36,055 nucleotides of DNA from a virus: IMG/VR virus record IMGVR_UViG_3300043777_000059, positions 1 to 36,055 of that record; one strand, given 5' to 3'. The translations under genes and the position numbers were made by a program. Every line of letters starts with the position of its first letter. Position 1 is the first letter of the stretch. Below are positions 1-7,056 of the stretch, piece after piece. Below the pieces are notes generated by a model. That model was not told the origin of the DNA, searched no databases, and worked only from the letters and a program-made list of their open reading frames with translations.

Positions 1-1
1 G

Positions 2-286
2 TTCCGCCGCACCAGCAAGGACTTTGACAGGTGGATTTATCAGGTCGCAGAGGGCATGAAGGAATTTGAAGTCGAGAAGGACGAGAACGGCGACCCCGTC
101 ATTGACCCGAGGACCGGAAAGCCTAAAGGCGAATGGACTTGGCTAAAGGTTCCCGATCCTGAGAAAGCCATGAAGTTGGCATTGGAAGCTGCGGAGTTCC
201 ATAAGCCCAAGCTGTCGCGCACCGAACACACCGATAGCGAAGGCAAGCCGCTGCCCGTTGTCCAAGTGACGTTTGTGAAGAAATGA
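2..286 (+). CDS. Terminase small subunit, C-terminal part (5' cut by window)
   Basis: The reading frame is open from the first bases of the window to the TGA at 284-286, giving about 94 residues with no upstream stop, so this is the 3' end of a longer gene. The visible part is charged and contains a DENGDPVIDPRTGKPKGEW stretch and the ending VVQVTFVKK. Such an ending is common for small terminase subunits of phages with a PBSX-type large terminase, and the large subunit follows directly. The N-terminal DNA-binding helix-turn-helix would lie outside the window. The small subunit recognises the packaging site and feeds DNA to the large subunit. The assignment rests mainly on position, because the diagnostic N-terminus is missing. 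Confidence 0.65.
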   Translation, partial: FRRTSKDFDRWIYQVAEGMKEFEVEKDENGDPVIDPRTGKPKGEWTWLKVPDPEKAMKLALEAAEFHKPKLSRTEHTDSEGKPLPVVQVTFVKK

Positions 287-390
287 ACGCCAAGATCCTC
301 AGTGGCCGAAACGATCCTCCGACGGATAGGTCGTGCAGGGATTCCCCCTCCCGCGGCGGGGCGCACATCCCCGGTCTTGGCATCCCATGA
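283..390 (+). CDS. Possible 35-residue linker ORF between terS and terL
   Basis: An ATG overlaps the terS stop (ATGA at 283-286). The frame runs 35 codons to a TGA at 388-390 that overlaps the proposed terL ATG (387). Overlapping both neighbours by ATGA is what translational coupling would look like, and it would explain how terL, which lacks a visible Shine-Dalgarno sequence, is started. The peptide (MNAKILSGRNDPP...) is rich in Gly, Pro, Arg and Ser and resembles no family I know. The 100-base gap contains nothing else I recognise. It may be chance. Confidence 0.22.
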   Translation: MNAKILSGRNDPPTDRSCRDSPSRGGAHIPGLGIP

Positions 391-1712
391 ACGCTGTCAT
401 TCGCCCAATCGTCGAAGCGGAGTTCATCGAGAAGCTCGAGCCGCTGTTCGAGGCTCACCGTTTCAAAGTGCTCCATGGCGGCCGCGCCAGCGTTAAATCG
501 TGGTCCATTGCCGCCGCGCTGGTAATCATTGGCGCGTCACGCAAACTTCAGGTTCTCTGCGCGCGCGAGTACCAGTCCAGCATTCGCGAAAGCGTCCATA
601 AGCTATTGGGCAACACGATCGAGCGCCTGGGCTTGTCTGGGGTGTACGACGTGCAGCAGAGCGGCATTTATGGCCCCAATGGCACTCAGTTCGCCTTCGT
701 CGGATTGAGCGACAAGACCGCCGAAAACCTGAAGTCCTACGAGGATTTCGACGTGGCGTGGGTGGAGGAAGCGCGCAACACCAGCCATCGGTCCTGGAAT
801 ATTCTGCGCCCGACGATCCGCAAACCGGGAAGCGAGGTTTGGATCAGCTTCAACCCAGAGCTCGACACCGACCCTGTGTGGACGATGTTCGTGGAAGATC
901 CGCCCCCGAATACTTTTCTGGTGGAGCTCAACTGGCGCGATAACCCTTGGTTCAACTCGGTACTTGAGGCGGAACGGACGGACGCTGAGCGCAAGCTGCC
1001 AAAGGTCGAATACGAGAACATCTGGGAAGGCAAATGCCGACCGACGGTTGCTGGAGCTATCTATGCGGATGAGGTTGCGGAGATGTACGCGGACGATCGT
1101 GTCGGTCTGTACCCGCACGATCCTCACTTGCTGGTTCATCCGGTGTGGGACTTGGGTTGGAACGATAAGATGGCGATCGGCCTCTACCAGCGGGTGGCGA
1201 GTCAGCTCCGAAAGATCGGATATCTTGAGAATGACCACAAGACACTCGACTGGTACTCACGCGAACTGAGAAAGCTGCCCTATAACTGGGGCACGCTGTT
1301 TCTTCCGCACGACGGGGATCACGGGGACTTCAAGACCGGCAAGAGCACCAAGGCGTTGCTGGAAGCATTAGGTTGGCACGTTGAAGTATTGCCCCTGATT
1401 CCCGTCGTGGACGGCATCCGCGCCGCTCGCATGGCGTTCAAGACGCTCTACGTGCACCGGGATCAAACCGAGCCCAAGGAGGGCACACAGCACGACGGCG
1501 GATTCCACGGCTGCGCACGCTGGCTCGAATGCGCGAAGCGATACCGACGATCAGTGCCCTTGAGCACCGGCGAACCTGGTCAGCCTCTGCACGACGAATA
1601 CAGCCACGGCGCCGACGAATGGCGTTATGCCGCGCAGGCCGCGCCGCTGATGCTCACCGCTGGTATGGGAATGAGCGGCATGCCCGCGCTGAAATTCCCC
1701 AAGAATTTGTAG
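387..1712 (+). CDS. terL: Terminase large subunit
   Basis: This is the ATP-driven DNA-packaging motor with a headful nuclease, acting at the portal of the procapsid. The 441 residues fit the PBSX/Terminase_3 type. A Walker A variant GGRASVKS is at residues 31-38 and a Walker B-like DVAWVEEA near 125, followed by a coupling-like SFNPE. The C-terminal RNase H-like nuclease shows acidic residues in DLGWNDKMAIGLY and LPHDGDHGDFKTGKST. I chose the ATG at 387 because the family motif starts about 30 residues later; a GTG at 333 in the same frame would add 18 residues. Neither has a clear ribosome site, and 387 overlaps the stop of the small ORF before it. The extreme C-terminus, LKFPKNL, recurs in the 81-residue protein two genes downstream. 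Confidence 0.95.
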   Translation: MNAVIRPIVEAEFIEKLEPLFEAHRFKVLHGGRASVKSWSIAAALVIIGASRKLQVLCAREYQSSIRESVHKLLGNTIERLGLSGVYDVQQSGIYGPNGTQFAFVGLSDKTAENLKSYEDFDVAWVEEARNTSHRSWNILRPTIRKPGSEVWISFNPELDTDPVWTMFVEDPPPNTFLVELNWRDNPWFNSVLEAERTDAERKLPKVEYENIWEGKCRPTVAGAIYADEVAEMYADDRVGLYPHDPHLLVHPVWDLGWNDKMAIGLYQRVASQLRKIGYLENDHKTLDWYSRELRKLPYNWGTLFLPHDGDHGDFKTGKSTKALLEALGWHVEVLPLIPVVDGIRAARMAFKTLYVHRDQTEPKEGTQHDGGFHGCARWLECAKRYRRSVPLSTGEPGQPLHDEYSHGADEWRYAAQAAPLMLTAGMGMSGMPALKFPKNL

Positions 1713-1719
1713 CTCAACC

Positions 1720-1902
1720 ATGACACCGAAACAGCGCCATACGACCCTCGTCGCTTACCTCAAAGCAAAGACTCACGAACAGGATTGGCACGGCGTGAGT
1801 GATGCGGCAAACGACTTGCGGGTATTGGAGGCAGAGCATCCGACTGCTTCGCACGGGGAGACGTGCGCGTGTCATGACTGTGATCGGGAGCGCGCCCAAT
1901 GA
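1720..1902 (+). CDS. Small protein with CACHDC motif
   Basis: This 60-residue protein begins 7 bases after terL and overlaps the next gene by 4 bases (ATGA). The first two thirds look helical (QRHTTLVAYLKAKTHEQDW, then DAANDLRVLEAEHP). The end carries H-x3-CACHDCD, which could bind a metal. I do not recognise the family. Position and coupling suggest co-expression with the packaging genes. Confidence 0.65.
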   Translation: MTPKQRHTTLVAYLKAKTHEQDWHGVSDAANDLRVLEAEHPTASHGETCACHDCDRERAQ

Positions 1903-2144
1903 GGGACGTCTACGGCGCAATGTACGGCGCCTCAGAACTCGCAGAACCGCTCGTCACGCCCGACGAGGTCAAGAATGTCGAGACCGCAGTGTGCCGGGTG
2001 CACAAAGGGCACATCGCCAACGGCTTGGCTGCGAACGATTACTACGGTCGCGTGTACTACTGCCCGATCGGCTCGATGTACTGGCGACTTACCCAACGAA
2101 TAGCCGGCATGAACGCGCCGCTTAAATTCCCGAGGAACTTATGA
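1899..2144 (+). CDS. 81-residue protein sharing the TerL C-terminal tail
   Basis: This acidic small protein of unknown family (MRDVYGAMYGASELAEPL...) has a Tyr-rich central part, NDYYGRVYYCPIGSMYW. Its last seven residues, LKFPRNL, match the end of TerL (LKFPKNL) except for one conservative Lys/Arg change, and both are preceded by GM and an Ala-Pro or Pro-Ala pair. The codons differ (ctgaaattcccc versus cttaaattcccg), so this is not a recent copy of the DNA. A shared C-terminal tail suggests, as inference only, that both proteins dock on the same partner, for example the portal or the other terminase subunit. The gene overlaps both neighbours by 4 bases. Confidence 0.7.
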   Translation: MRDVYGAMYGASELAEPLVTPDEVKNVETAVCRVHKGHIANGLAANDYYGRVYYCPIGSMYWRLTQRIAGMNAPLKFPRNL

Positions 2145-2347
2145 CCATCGACCAAGCAGTTGAACAGGCTTTCAAAGCACGCGACGGCGCGATCGACGAC
2201 CAGGACGCCGTGCGCGACGTGCTGTTGAGCGAGATCGAGCGCTTGGAGGAACTGACCTCGTTCGAAGCGCGCTTCACCGTGCCGATTCTCCAAGGGCTGG
2301 CCGATGACCTGTACCGTCCCAACCTGGCCAATGCGGCCGTGGCCTGA
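2141..2347 (+). CDS. Small helical acidic protein
   Basis: This 68-residue protein starts inside the preceding stop (ATGA). It is predicted almost wholly helical (VEQAFKARDGAIDDQDAVRD, then LLSEIERLEELTSFEARF). No motif is recognised. It is the last gene before a 20-base element that is repeated at 8946. Confidence 0.65.
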   Translation: MTIDQAVEQAFKARDGAIDDQDAVRDVLLSEIERLEELTSFEARFTVPILQGLADDLYRPNLANAAVA

Positions 2348-2367
2348 AGTTTCCACAACGGTACACC
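2348..2367 (+). promoter_or_regulatory. Repeated 20-base upstream element, copy 1
   Basis: AGTTTCCACAACGGTACACC lies between a stop codon and the ATG at 2371, ending three bases before the ATG. A copy with one difference (AGTTTCTACAACGGTACACC) is at 8946-8965, also just after a stop and before a gene. The gene after each copy has no purine-rich ribosome site. The element could be a promoter for a phage RNA polymerase, an RNA leader, or a translation signal. Function is inferred from position only. Confidence 0.55.
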
Positions 2368-2370
2368 TCC

Positions 2371-2733
2371 ATGTGCAAGCCTCGCCACCCTCCACTGGGC
2401 CGACGTGCGGAGCTGCAGCTCGCAAAGCTGATGCAACTGCATAAAGACGCACACCCGGCGCGAGTGTCGGGTTTCTTCGGCGTCACGGCTCAGTGGACCC
2501 GCCGCTTGTGGAACCGATTCACGCCCGAAGAGATCCGCAGCGTCAGCGATGAAGAGGCATTAGGCATTCTGGCCCGTATCCGACATGGCGAAACTCAAAG
2601 CAGCAACACGGAACGCACTCCCGTCAAAGTCATTCGCGCTGCCCGGCAGGCGATACCCGATCGAGGATGCGAGTCATGCCCGGAATGCGCTGTCGCGGGT
2701 ATCTCAACACGGCTCGCCAGCCGAAAAGTCTGA
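2371..2733 (+). CDS. Unknown protein with HTH-like N-terminal part; 3' third overlaps next gene
   Basis: This is a 120-residue frame. The first 75 residues look like a real protein: basic helices (RRAELQLAKLMQLHKDA), then a stretch that could be a helix-turn-helix (VSGFFGVTAQWTRRLWNRF) and an acidic helix. From about residue 72 the frame runs, out of phase, over the next gene, and its composition there (Cys/Arg/Ser-rich, low order) looks like a shadow. The two genes therefore overlap by 149 bases, or the true product ends by another route such as a frameshift. The start codon is preceded by the repeated 20-base element rather than by a Shine-Dalgarno sequence. Confidence 0.5.
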   Translation: MCKPRHPPLGRRAELQLAKLMQLHKDAHPARVSGFFGVTAQWTRRLWNRFTPEEIRSVSDEEALGILARIRHGETQSSNTERTPVKVIRAARQAIPDRGCESCPECAVAGISTRLASRKV

Positions 2734-2800
2734 AGTGCGCGCGAAGGTCCACGCCAAATATCCATCGATCGGCCGCAAGTCCGGTCAGCGTTTCGCTTAA
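2585..2800 (+). CDS. Small phage protein of the 'HARNALSRVSQHG' family (DUF6582-like)
   Basis: This 71-residue basic protein carries the motif YPIEDASHARNALSRVSQHG, followed by SPAEKSEVRAKVHAKYPSIG. The motif is typical of a small family common near head genes of phages (DUF6582, from memory). It is predicted as two or three helices ending in a basic tail. Its role is not known to me; its place among small genes before the portal suggests a virion or assembly part. Its first 149 bases overlap the preceding gene in another frame, and the strong motif shows that this frame is the functional one there. Confidence 0.85.
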   Translation: MAKLKAATRNALPSKSFALPGRRYPIEDASHARNALSRVSQHGSPAEKSEVRAKVHAKYPSIGRKSGQRFA

Positions 2801-2809
2801 GAGGTTTCT

Positions 2810-3124
2810 ATGGCACGCAAGCTTGAGTCACCGGAAGAGATGGGCGAGGGCACGCGCCCTGCACGCGGTGGGCGCGAAGCGCGGCAGGAGGGGGGCTTCG
2901 AGGACGGCGAAATGGGCCGAGGCTCTACGCCGTACCTGAAGTCGAAACACGGGGGCACCGAAGGATCTATCGCAAAGCACTCCGCCACTTCCGGGCGCGG
3001 TGGGTCGGGAATCATCGGCAAGGGTGATTCCTTCAAGGGTCACTCGGAAGATATCGAACACCCCCAGAGCCACAGCGAATTCGAGCAACTCGGCCAGGGC
3101 GGCCCGACCGGCGGCGAGGACTGA
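2810..3124 (+). CDS. Gly-rich charged protein, paralogue A
   Basis: This 104-residue protein is very rich in Gly, Glu, Lys and Ser and is likely disordered. Its C-terminal third (SGRGGSGIIGKGDSFKG, a spacer, then SHSEFEQLG) matches the end of the next protein (AGRGGTGRHGKGDNFKG, a spacer, then SHEAFEKLG). The ATG at 2810 follows the sequence AAGAGGTTTCT, a good ribosome site. It overlaps the next gene by one base (TGATG). Function is unknown; it may be a virion or DNA-associated protein. Confidence 0.75.
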   Translation: MARKLESPEEMGEGTRPARGGREARQEGGFEDGEMGRGSTPYLKSKHGGTEGSIAKHSATSGRGGSGIIGKGDSFKGHSEDIEHPQSHSEFEQLGQGGPTGGED

Positions 3125-3543
3125 TGAGACTCAAGCGTCTCGCGCCGAACAAGCCTCACCACGGACTCGGCGAGCATGGCACGGCTCGCCGCAAGTCCGG
3201 GCTCATGGGCGTCGGCGAGCATCTGCCTCAGCGTCACAACGTCGGCAACAGCGATGCGCGCGGCTACCAACAGTCTGCTTCACGCCAGATGGGTACTCAC
3301 AAAGGCCCACTGAAGGAAGGCGACACCCGCAAGCGCAATGGCCCTGAGGGGCTGTCAAAAGGTTCGCCCCCGCCGGGTGTAACTGCTCGCAAGGGCGTTC
3401 GCGGCAATCCCGACTCCCACATGGGCGATGCGGGTCGCGGCGGGACGGGACGGCACGGTAAGGGAGACAACTTCAAGGGCAAGCCGACCGAGATGTCAGA
3501 AACCATCAGTCACGAAGCGTTTGAGAAACTGGGAGCTAAGTAA
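3124..3543 (+). CDS. Gly-rich basic protein, paralogue B
   Basis: This 139-residue protein is strongly basic, rich in His, Gly, Lys and Arg. It shares the RGG(S/T)G-x2-GKGD(S/N)FKG ... FE(Q/K)LG ending with the preceding protein, so the two probably arose by duplication followed by divergence of their N-terminal parts. The long basic, low-complexity body (GLGEHGTARRKSGLMGVGEH, then further Gly/Lys/Arg-rich segments) could bind nucleic acid. No known family was recognised. Confidence 0.75.
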   Translation: MRLKRLAPNKPHHGLGEHGTARRKSGLMGVGEHLPQRHNVGNSDARGYQQSASRQMGTHKGPLKEGDTRKRNGPEGLSKGSPPPGVTARKGVRGNPDSHMGDAGRGGTGRHGKGDNFKGKPTEMSETISHEAFEKLGAK

Positions 3544-4245
3544 ATGATTCGCACGAAATCTTTCCTGTTGGGCGCGCTTCTGCCGATTCTGGCGTTGCTT
3601 GCTTCCAGCATGTCATTTGCGGCCGGGACTGCGCCTTACGGCATCTTCGGCGGCGCAGGCACCTACGCCACATTGCCTGGAAACCTCGCGCTCACCTTCA
3701 GCGCAGCCCCCACTGGCGCATCTGCTACGTTGGCTACCGCATGGGCCGGTAGCACGGGCTCTTACACGGTGGTGTTCTCGGACTATGAGAGTCGCAGCGT
3801 CACGCTCACCAACGCAGCAACGACTGCGACCTGGACCGGCTCGCTGACAGGCACGCCCACCGCCTCGGCCTTCATCGACGGATACCAGGCGACGGCGGGC
3901 AGCGCTACTTTCGGATTCACTTCTGACCTCGGATTGGTCTGGTCCAACGGCTCCGGCTGGTGGGCAACGGATGATTCGTACGGTCCCGCGCCGACAATTT
4001 CCTCGGGTTGTGCCACGGTCAGCGCGGTCGCTGGCACGATGGTGAACTTCCAGTTTTCTACCACCGCCACTACGTGCACTCCCGTCGTTCAGTTACCTCC
4101 TGCTGCACATGGATGGATCTGCTTCGGTCAGGACATCACCCATCCGGTGGTTTTCACGCAGACGGCTTTCAACACCTATAGTTGCACCATCACGGGAACT
4201 ACGACTTCCGGCGATGTCGTTCAGGTTAACGCGACGCCGTACTGA
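3544..4245 (+). CDS. Sec-exported beta-rich protein
   Basis: The 233-residue product has a clear type I signal peptide: MIRTK, a hydrophobic run of about 18 residues (FLLGALLPILALLASSM), then SFA-A as the probable cleavage site near residue 27. The mature part is rich in Thr, Ser, Ala and Gly with alternating hydrophobics, as in beta-sandwich domains. It has four cysteines (SSGCATV, TTCTP, WICFG, YSCTI) that could form disulphides in the periplasm. A GGGAG ribosome site lies upstream of the ATG. A secreted protein in the packaging/head block is unusual. It could alter the cell surface or be a cargo gene (moron). Confidence 0.75.
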   Translation: MIRTKSFLLGALLPILALLASSMSFAAGTAPYGIFGGAGTYATLPGNLALTFSAAPTGASATLATAWAGSTGSYTVVFSDYESRSVTLTNAATTATWTGSLTGTPTASAFIDGYQATAGSATFGFTSDLGLVWSNGSGWWATDDSYGPAPTISSGCATVSAVAGTMVNFQFSTTATTCTPVVQLPPAAHGWICFGQDITHPVVFTQTAFNTYSCTITGTTTSGDVVQVNATPY

Positions 4246-4460
4246 TGAAGATCAAGCGGACGGTTTTGGTTGGGCCGGGTGGCACGGAACTCGTCTATAC
4301 GACAGAGGACGGGGCGTACTTGGGCCGGGCGCGGTTTGAATGTCTGGACGCGAACGTGCTTGAGCTGATCGCGAAGGACGCGGTGAACTTTGCGGCTGAG
4401 CAGTTGGCATCTCACCCCGAGATCGCTCTCGCGGTGGCATCAAGTCTTAGAGGTAACTGA
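4245..4460 (+). CDS. Small unknown protein
   Basis: This 71-residue protein overlaps the previous stop by one base (TGATG) and the next start likewise. The N-terminal half is beta-like (RTVLVGPGGTELVYTTEDGA) and the C-terminal half is an Ala-rich helix (AKDAVNFAAEQLASHPEIAL). No family was recognised. Confidence 0.65.
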   Translation: MKIKRTVLVGPGGTELVYTTEDGAYLGRARFECLDANVLELIAKDAVNFAAEQLASHPEIALAVASSLRGN

Positions 4461-4636
4461 TGAGCATTGCTCAAGAGGTTGCCGTGCGAGAACTGCAGTC
4501 CAAGGTACGCGCGTTGGAGGAGCAGATCGGTTTCCTGACGCGCGAAATCGAGGCAATCAAACAGGCTCCCGCCATCATGACGGATGTTCCACCTGGAACA
4601 TCGGAAAAGCCTAATGGCGTCGCGAAAAAAAGATGA
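4460..4636 (+). CDS. Short coiled-coil protein
   Basis: This 58-residue frame is not obvious because of its size. The ATG overlaps the preceding TGA (4458-4460). Residues 5-36 form a strong heptad-like helix (VRELQSKVRALEEQIGFL, then TREIEAIK), followed by a Pro/Gly-rich tail ending GVAKKR. It overlaps the next gene by 23 bases in another frame. Similar small coiled-coil proteins often precede phage portal genes; function is unknown. Confidence 0.6.
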   Translation: MSIAQEVAVRELQSKVRALEEQIGFLTREIEAIKQAPAIMTDVPPGTSEKPNGVAKKR

Positions 4637-4775
4637 GTTGCGTCGGCAATTGCGGGATGCCCTGAAGCACGCTATCGACGGTGAGCGTCGGTTCGGCATT
4701 CGTGAGGATGCGCGACCCGAGCTCGACTCGCGCTGGGACGCAGTGGTGAAGCTGATCGAGGCTCTTTGTGGCTAA
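4614..4775 (+). CDS. Small basic helical protein
   Basis: This 53-residue protein starts MASRKKDELRRQLRDALKHA and has a C-terminal amphipathic helix, SRWDAVVKLIEALCG. The ATG at 4614 was chosen over an in-frame ATG at 4584 because the extra ten residues lie wholly inside the preceding gene and the ATG at 4614 starts the helical core. It overlaps the portal GTG by 8 bases. No family was recognised. Confidence 0.55.
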   Translation: MASRKKDELRRQLRDALKHAIDGERRFGIREDARPELDSRWDAVVKLIEALCG

Positions 4776-7056
4776 CGAGTCTGTCGGCGATGGCGCAGCG
4801 CTAGAACAATTCGCCGATAACAACACGGTCCCGACCAAACGCGGTCAGAAGATGACCGAAGAGGCGCTGCTCAGCCTCATTGCGATGTACGAACGCGCGT
4901 CGCTCGGCTCCCAGGTCGCTGCAGGGGCAACCATCAGCACCACGGTCTACCCCAGCAACGCGGTAATGACCACGCTGGAAATCGACCGTTACAACGCGCT
5001 CAACGCGTTTTTCGCCCGCCCGCTGGGTAATGAAGTCGAGAATCGCACCCAAGTCGTACTGCCTGTCGTTCGCGACACCATGTCTTGGATCATGCCGCAG
5101 TTGATGCGCATCTTTGCTGCCGCCAAGTCGATCTGCCGGTTTGACCCGATAGGGCAGAACGATGAAGACCAGGCGCAGATGGAAACCGAAGTCGTCAATC
5201 ATATCTTCATGGTGGAGAACGACGGCTTCGTAATCATTTATGACTTTTTCTGGGACGCGCTGATGATGCGCAATGGCTATGCCGAAGTGCATACCCAGGA
5301 AGAGACCGAGGTCAGTCAGGAAAAGTACACGGGCCTTGATGAGATCGAGGTCGCGACCCTCCTGCAGGATAACGCCGATGAAGAACTCGAGGTAGTTGAG
5401 CAGCGGGAATATCCGGTCGACATGCCGGGTGCGATTCCGCAGGTGAACCAGATCCCGATGGGAGCGCCCGCGCCTCAGCTTGTCCAACAGCCGACCGTAT
5501 TCGATATCAAGCTGAAGCGGACCAAGAAGGTCAAAAAAACCAAGGTGACGCCGCTGCCCCCCGAGGAAATGCGCGTCACCCCGCGCGCGCGTTCGGGCAT
5601 GGAGGGCATCGCGTTCGCCATGCACCAGACGACTCAGGCGCGCTCGGATCTGATCACGGACGGCTACGACCGCGAGATGGTCGATAACGCTGCCGCGGGA
5701 CGTCCTAATTGGCTCGAGATCGATGCACTGGCGCGCAACCAGGTTGTTGATCAACTCTCAATCGAGAACCCTTCCGACCGCTCCATGCAGGACATCGAAC
5801 TGCGCAAGGTCGCGATCCGGGTGGACTTCGACGGCGATGGCGTCGCAGAGCTGCGTCGGGTTGTCATCGCGGGTGACAAGATCCTGGAGAAGGAGGTCAT
5901 CGAAGAGACCATGTTCGTCTCCTCCGAAGCCCTGCGCATGCCGCACCGGCACACGGGTCTGTCGATCTACGACCTCGTCATGGACCTGCAGATTATTCAG
6001 ACCAACCTGTGGCGGCAGGGGCTGGATAACCTCACGGTCGCCAACAACCTGCGCTATGCGGTGGATTGGCGCAACGTCAATATCGACGACCTGCTGACCT
6101 CGCGGCCCCACGGCCCGATCCGAGGCAACGGGCCGCCGAGTCAGTGGATTCAGCCGATCGAGCCGCCGTCCAACCTGGTGGAGCAGGTGCTGCCCGCCCT
6201 CCAGTATATCGATCAACTGCGCTCGAACCGCACTGGCATCGGCAAGGGGACGATGGGGCTGGACGCTGACGAGCTCCAGAACGTCACCAAAGGCGGTCAG
6301 CTGGCGGCAATGTCGGCCCAAACCCTGATTGTCGAGCTGATCGCGCGTTTTCTGGCCGAAGGACTGCGACACATCTTTCTGAAGATCCATTCAGAGTTGA
6401 TGCGGCACCAGGATAAGCCGCTCGAGTACCAGATTGCCGGCAAGTGGGTGAGGGTAGACCCCTCATCCTGGCGCAAGCGCACCCGTGTATCGGCGAACGT
6501 AGGGCTGGGGTCGGGCAACCGCGAAGAGATGCGCGCGAACGTGCAACAACTGGCAGCCGGTCAACAAGCGGCCGCTCAAGCCGGATTGGTAGGCCCCAAG
6601 CAGATTTACGAGTCCTTCAAAATGCTGTGCGAGTCGCTGGGGTTCAACAACCCCGAGCGGTTTGTGATGGACCCCCAAGGACAGGAGTACGCCCAACACA
6701 TGCAACAGATGGCGGCTCAGCCTCATCCTCAGGCGCCTCAAGTCCAGGTTGCCCAGATCCGCGCGCAGAGCGAGCAGTCCAAACAGTCGAGCGAAGACCA
6801 GCGCACGATCCTGAAGCTGCAGACCGACCTCTTGCAGGCGCGCGAGCAGACCGCCAGCGCCCAACTGACCACCAAGCAGCAGATGGTGCACGACATGCTC
6901 CAACAGCATGCTGGGCGTGAAGTCGATATCGATACCAACCACCTCCAGATCATTCTGAAACTGATTCCTGCTATTGCGCAGGTGCTCGCGGCTGAAAAGG
7001 CCGCCCCCGATGAGCTGGGCAGCGACGTGACGCGCGCCAGCTCGGAGATCCAGTAA
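4768..7056 (+). CDS. Portal protein (P22-type)
   Basis: The 762 residues form the dodecameric ring at one capsid vertex through which DNA enters and leaves; TerL docks here during packaging. The size and order match P22-type portals: an N-terminal RYNALNAFFARPLGNEVENR segment, VRDTMSWIMPQLMRIF, then a long acidic insertion, and VRVDFDGDGVAELRRVVIAG before the clip/stem region. The C-terminal part from about residue 610 is Gln- and Ala-rich and helical, as in portal barrels. It starts with GTG (4768), overlapping the previous gene by 8 bases, and ends TAATG, sharing one base with the next ATG. Confidence 0.93.
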   Translation: MANESVGDGAALEQFADNNTVPTKRGQKMTEEALLSLIAMYERASLGSQVAAGATISTTVYPSNAVMTTLEIDRYNALNAFFARPLGNEVENRTQVVLPVVRDTMSWIMPQLMRIFAAAKSICRFDPIGQNDEDQAQMETEVVNHIFMVENDGFVIIYDFFWDALMMRNGYAEVHTQEETEVSQEKYTGLDEIEVATLLQDNADEELEVVEQREYPVDMPGAIPQVNQIPMGAPAPQLVQQPTVFDIKLKRTKKVKKTKVTPLPPEEMRVTPRARSGMEGIAFAMHQTTQARSDLITDGYDREMVDNAAAGRPNWLEIDALARNQVVDQLSIENPSDRSMQDIELRKVAIRVDFDGDGVAELRRVVIAGDKILEKEVIEETMFVSSEALRMPHRHTGLSIYDLVMDLQIIQTNLWRQGLDNLTVANNLRYAVDWRNVNIDDLLTSRPHGPIRGNGPPSQWIQPIEPPSNLVEQVLPALQYIDQLRSNRTGIGKGTMGLDADELQNVTKGGQLAAMSAQTLIVELIARFLAEGLRHIFLKIHSELMRHQDKPLEYQIAGKWVRVDPSSWRKRTRVSANVGLGSGNREEMRANVQQLAAGQQAAAQAGLVGPKQIYESFKMLCESLGFNNPERFVMDPQGQEYAQHMQQMAAQPHPQAPQVQVAQIRAQSEQSKQSSEDQRTILKLQTDLLQAREQTASAQLTTKQQMVHDMLQQHAGREVDIDTNHLQIILKLIPAIAQVLAAEKAAPDELGSDVTRASSEIQ

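Noticed and set aside
4801-5754. Long open frame on the minus strand (317 codons) inside the portal gene
   Set aside because: It is the antisense of a well-supported portal gene in GC-rich DNA, with His/Arg/Asp-rich composition and no family motif.
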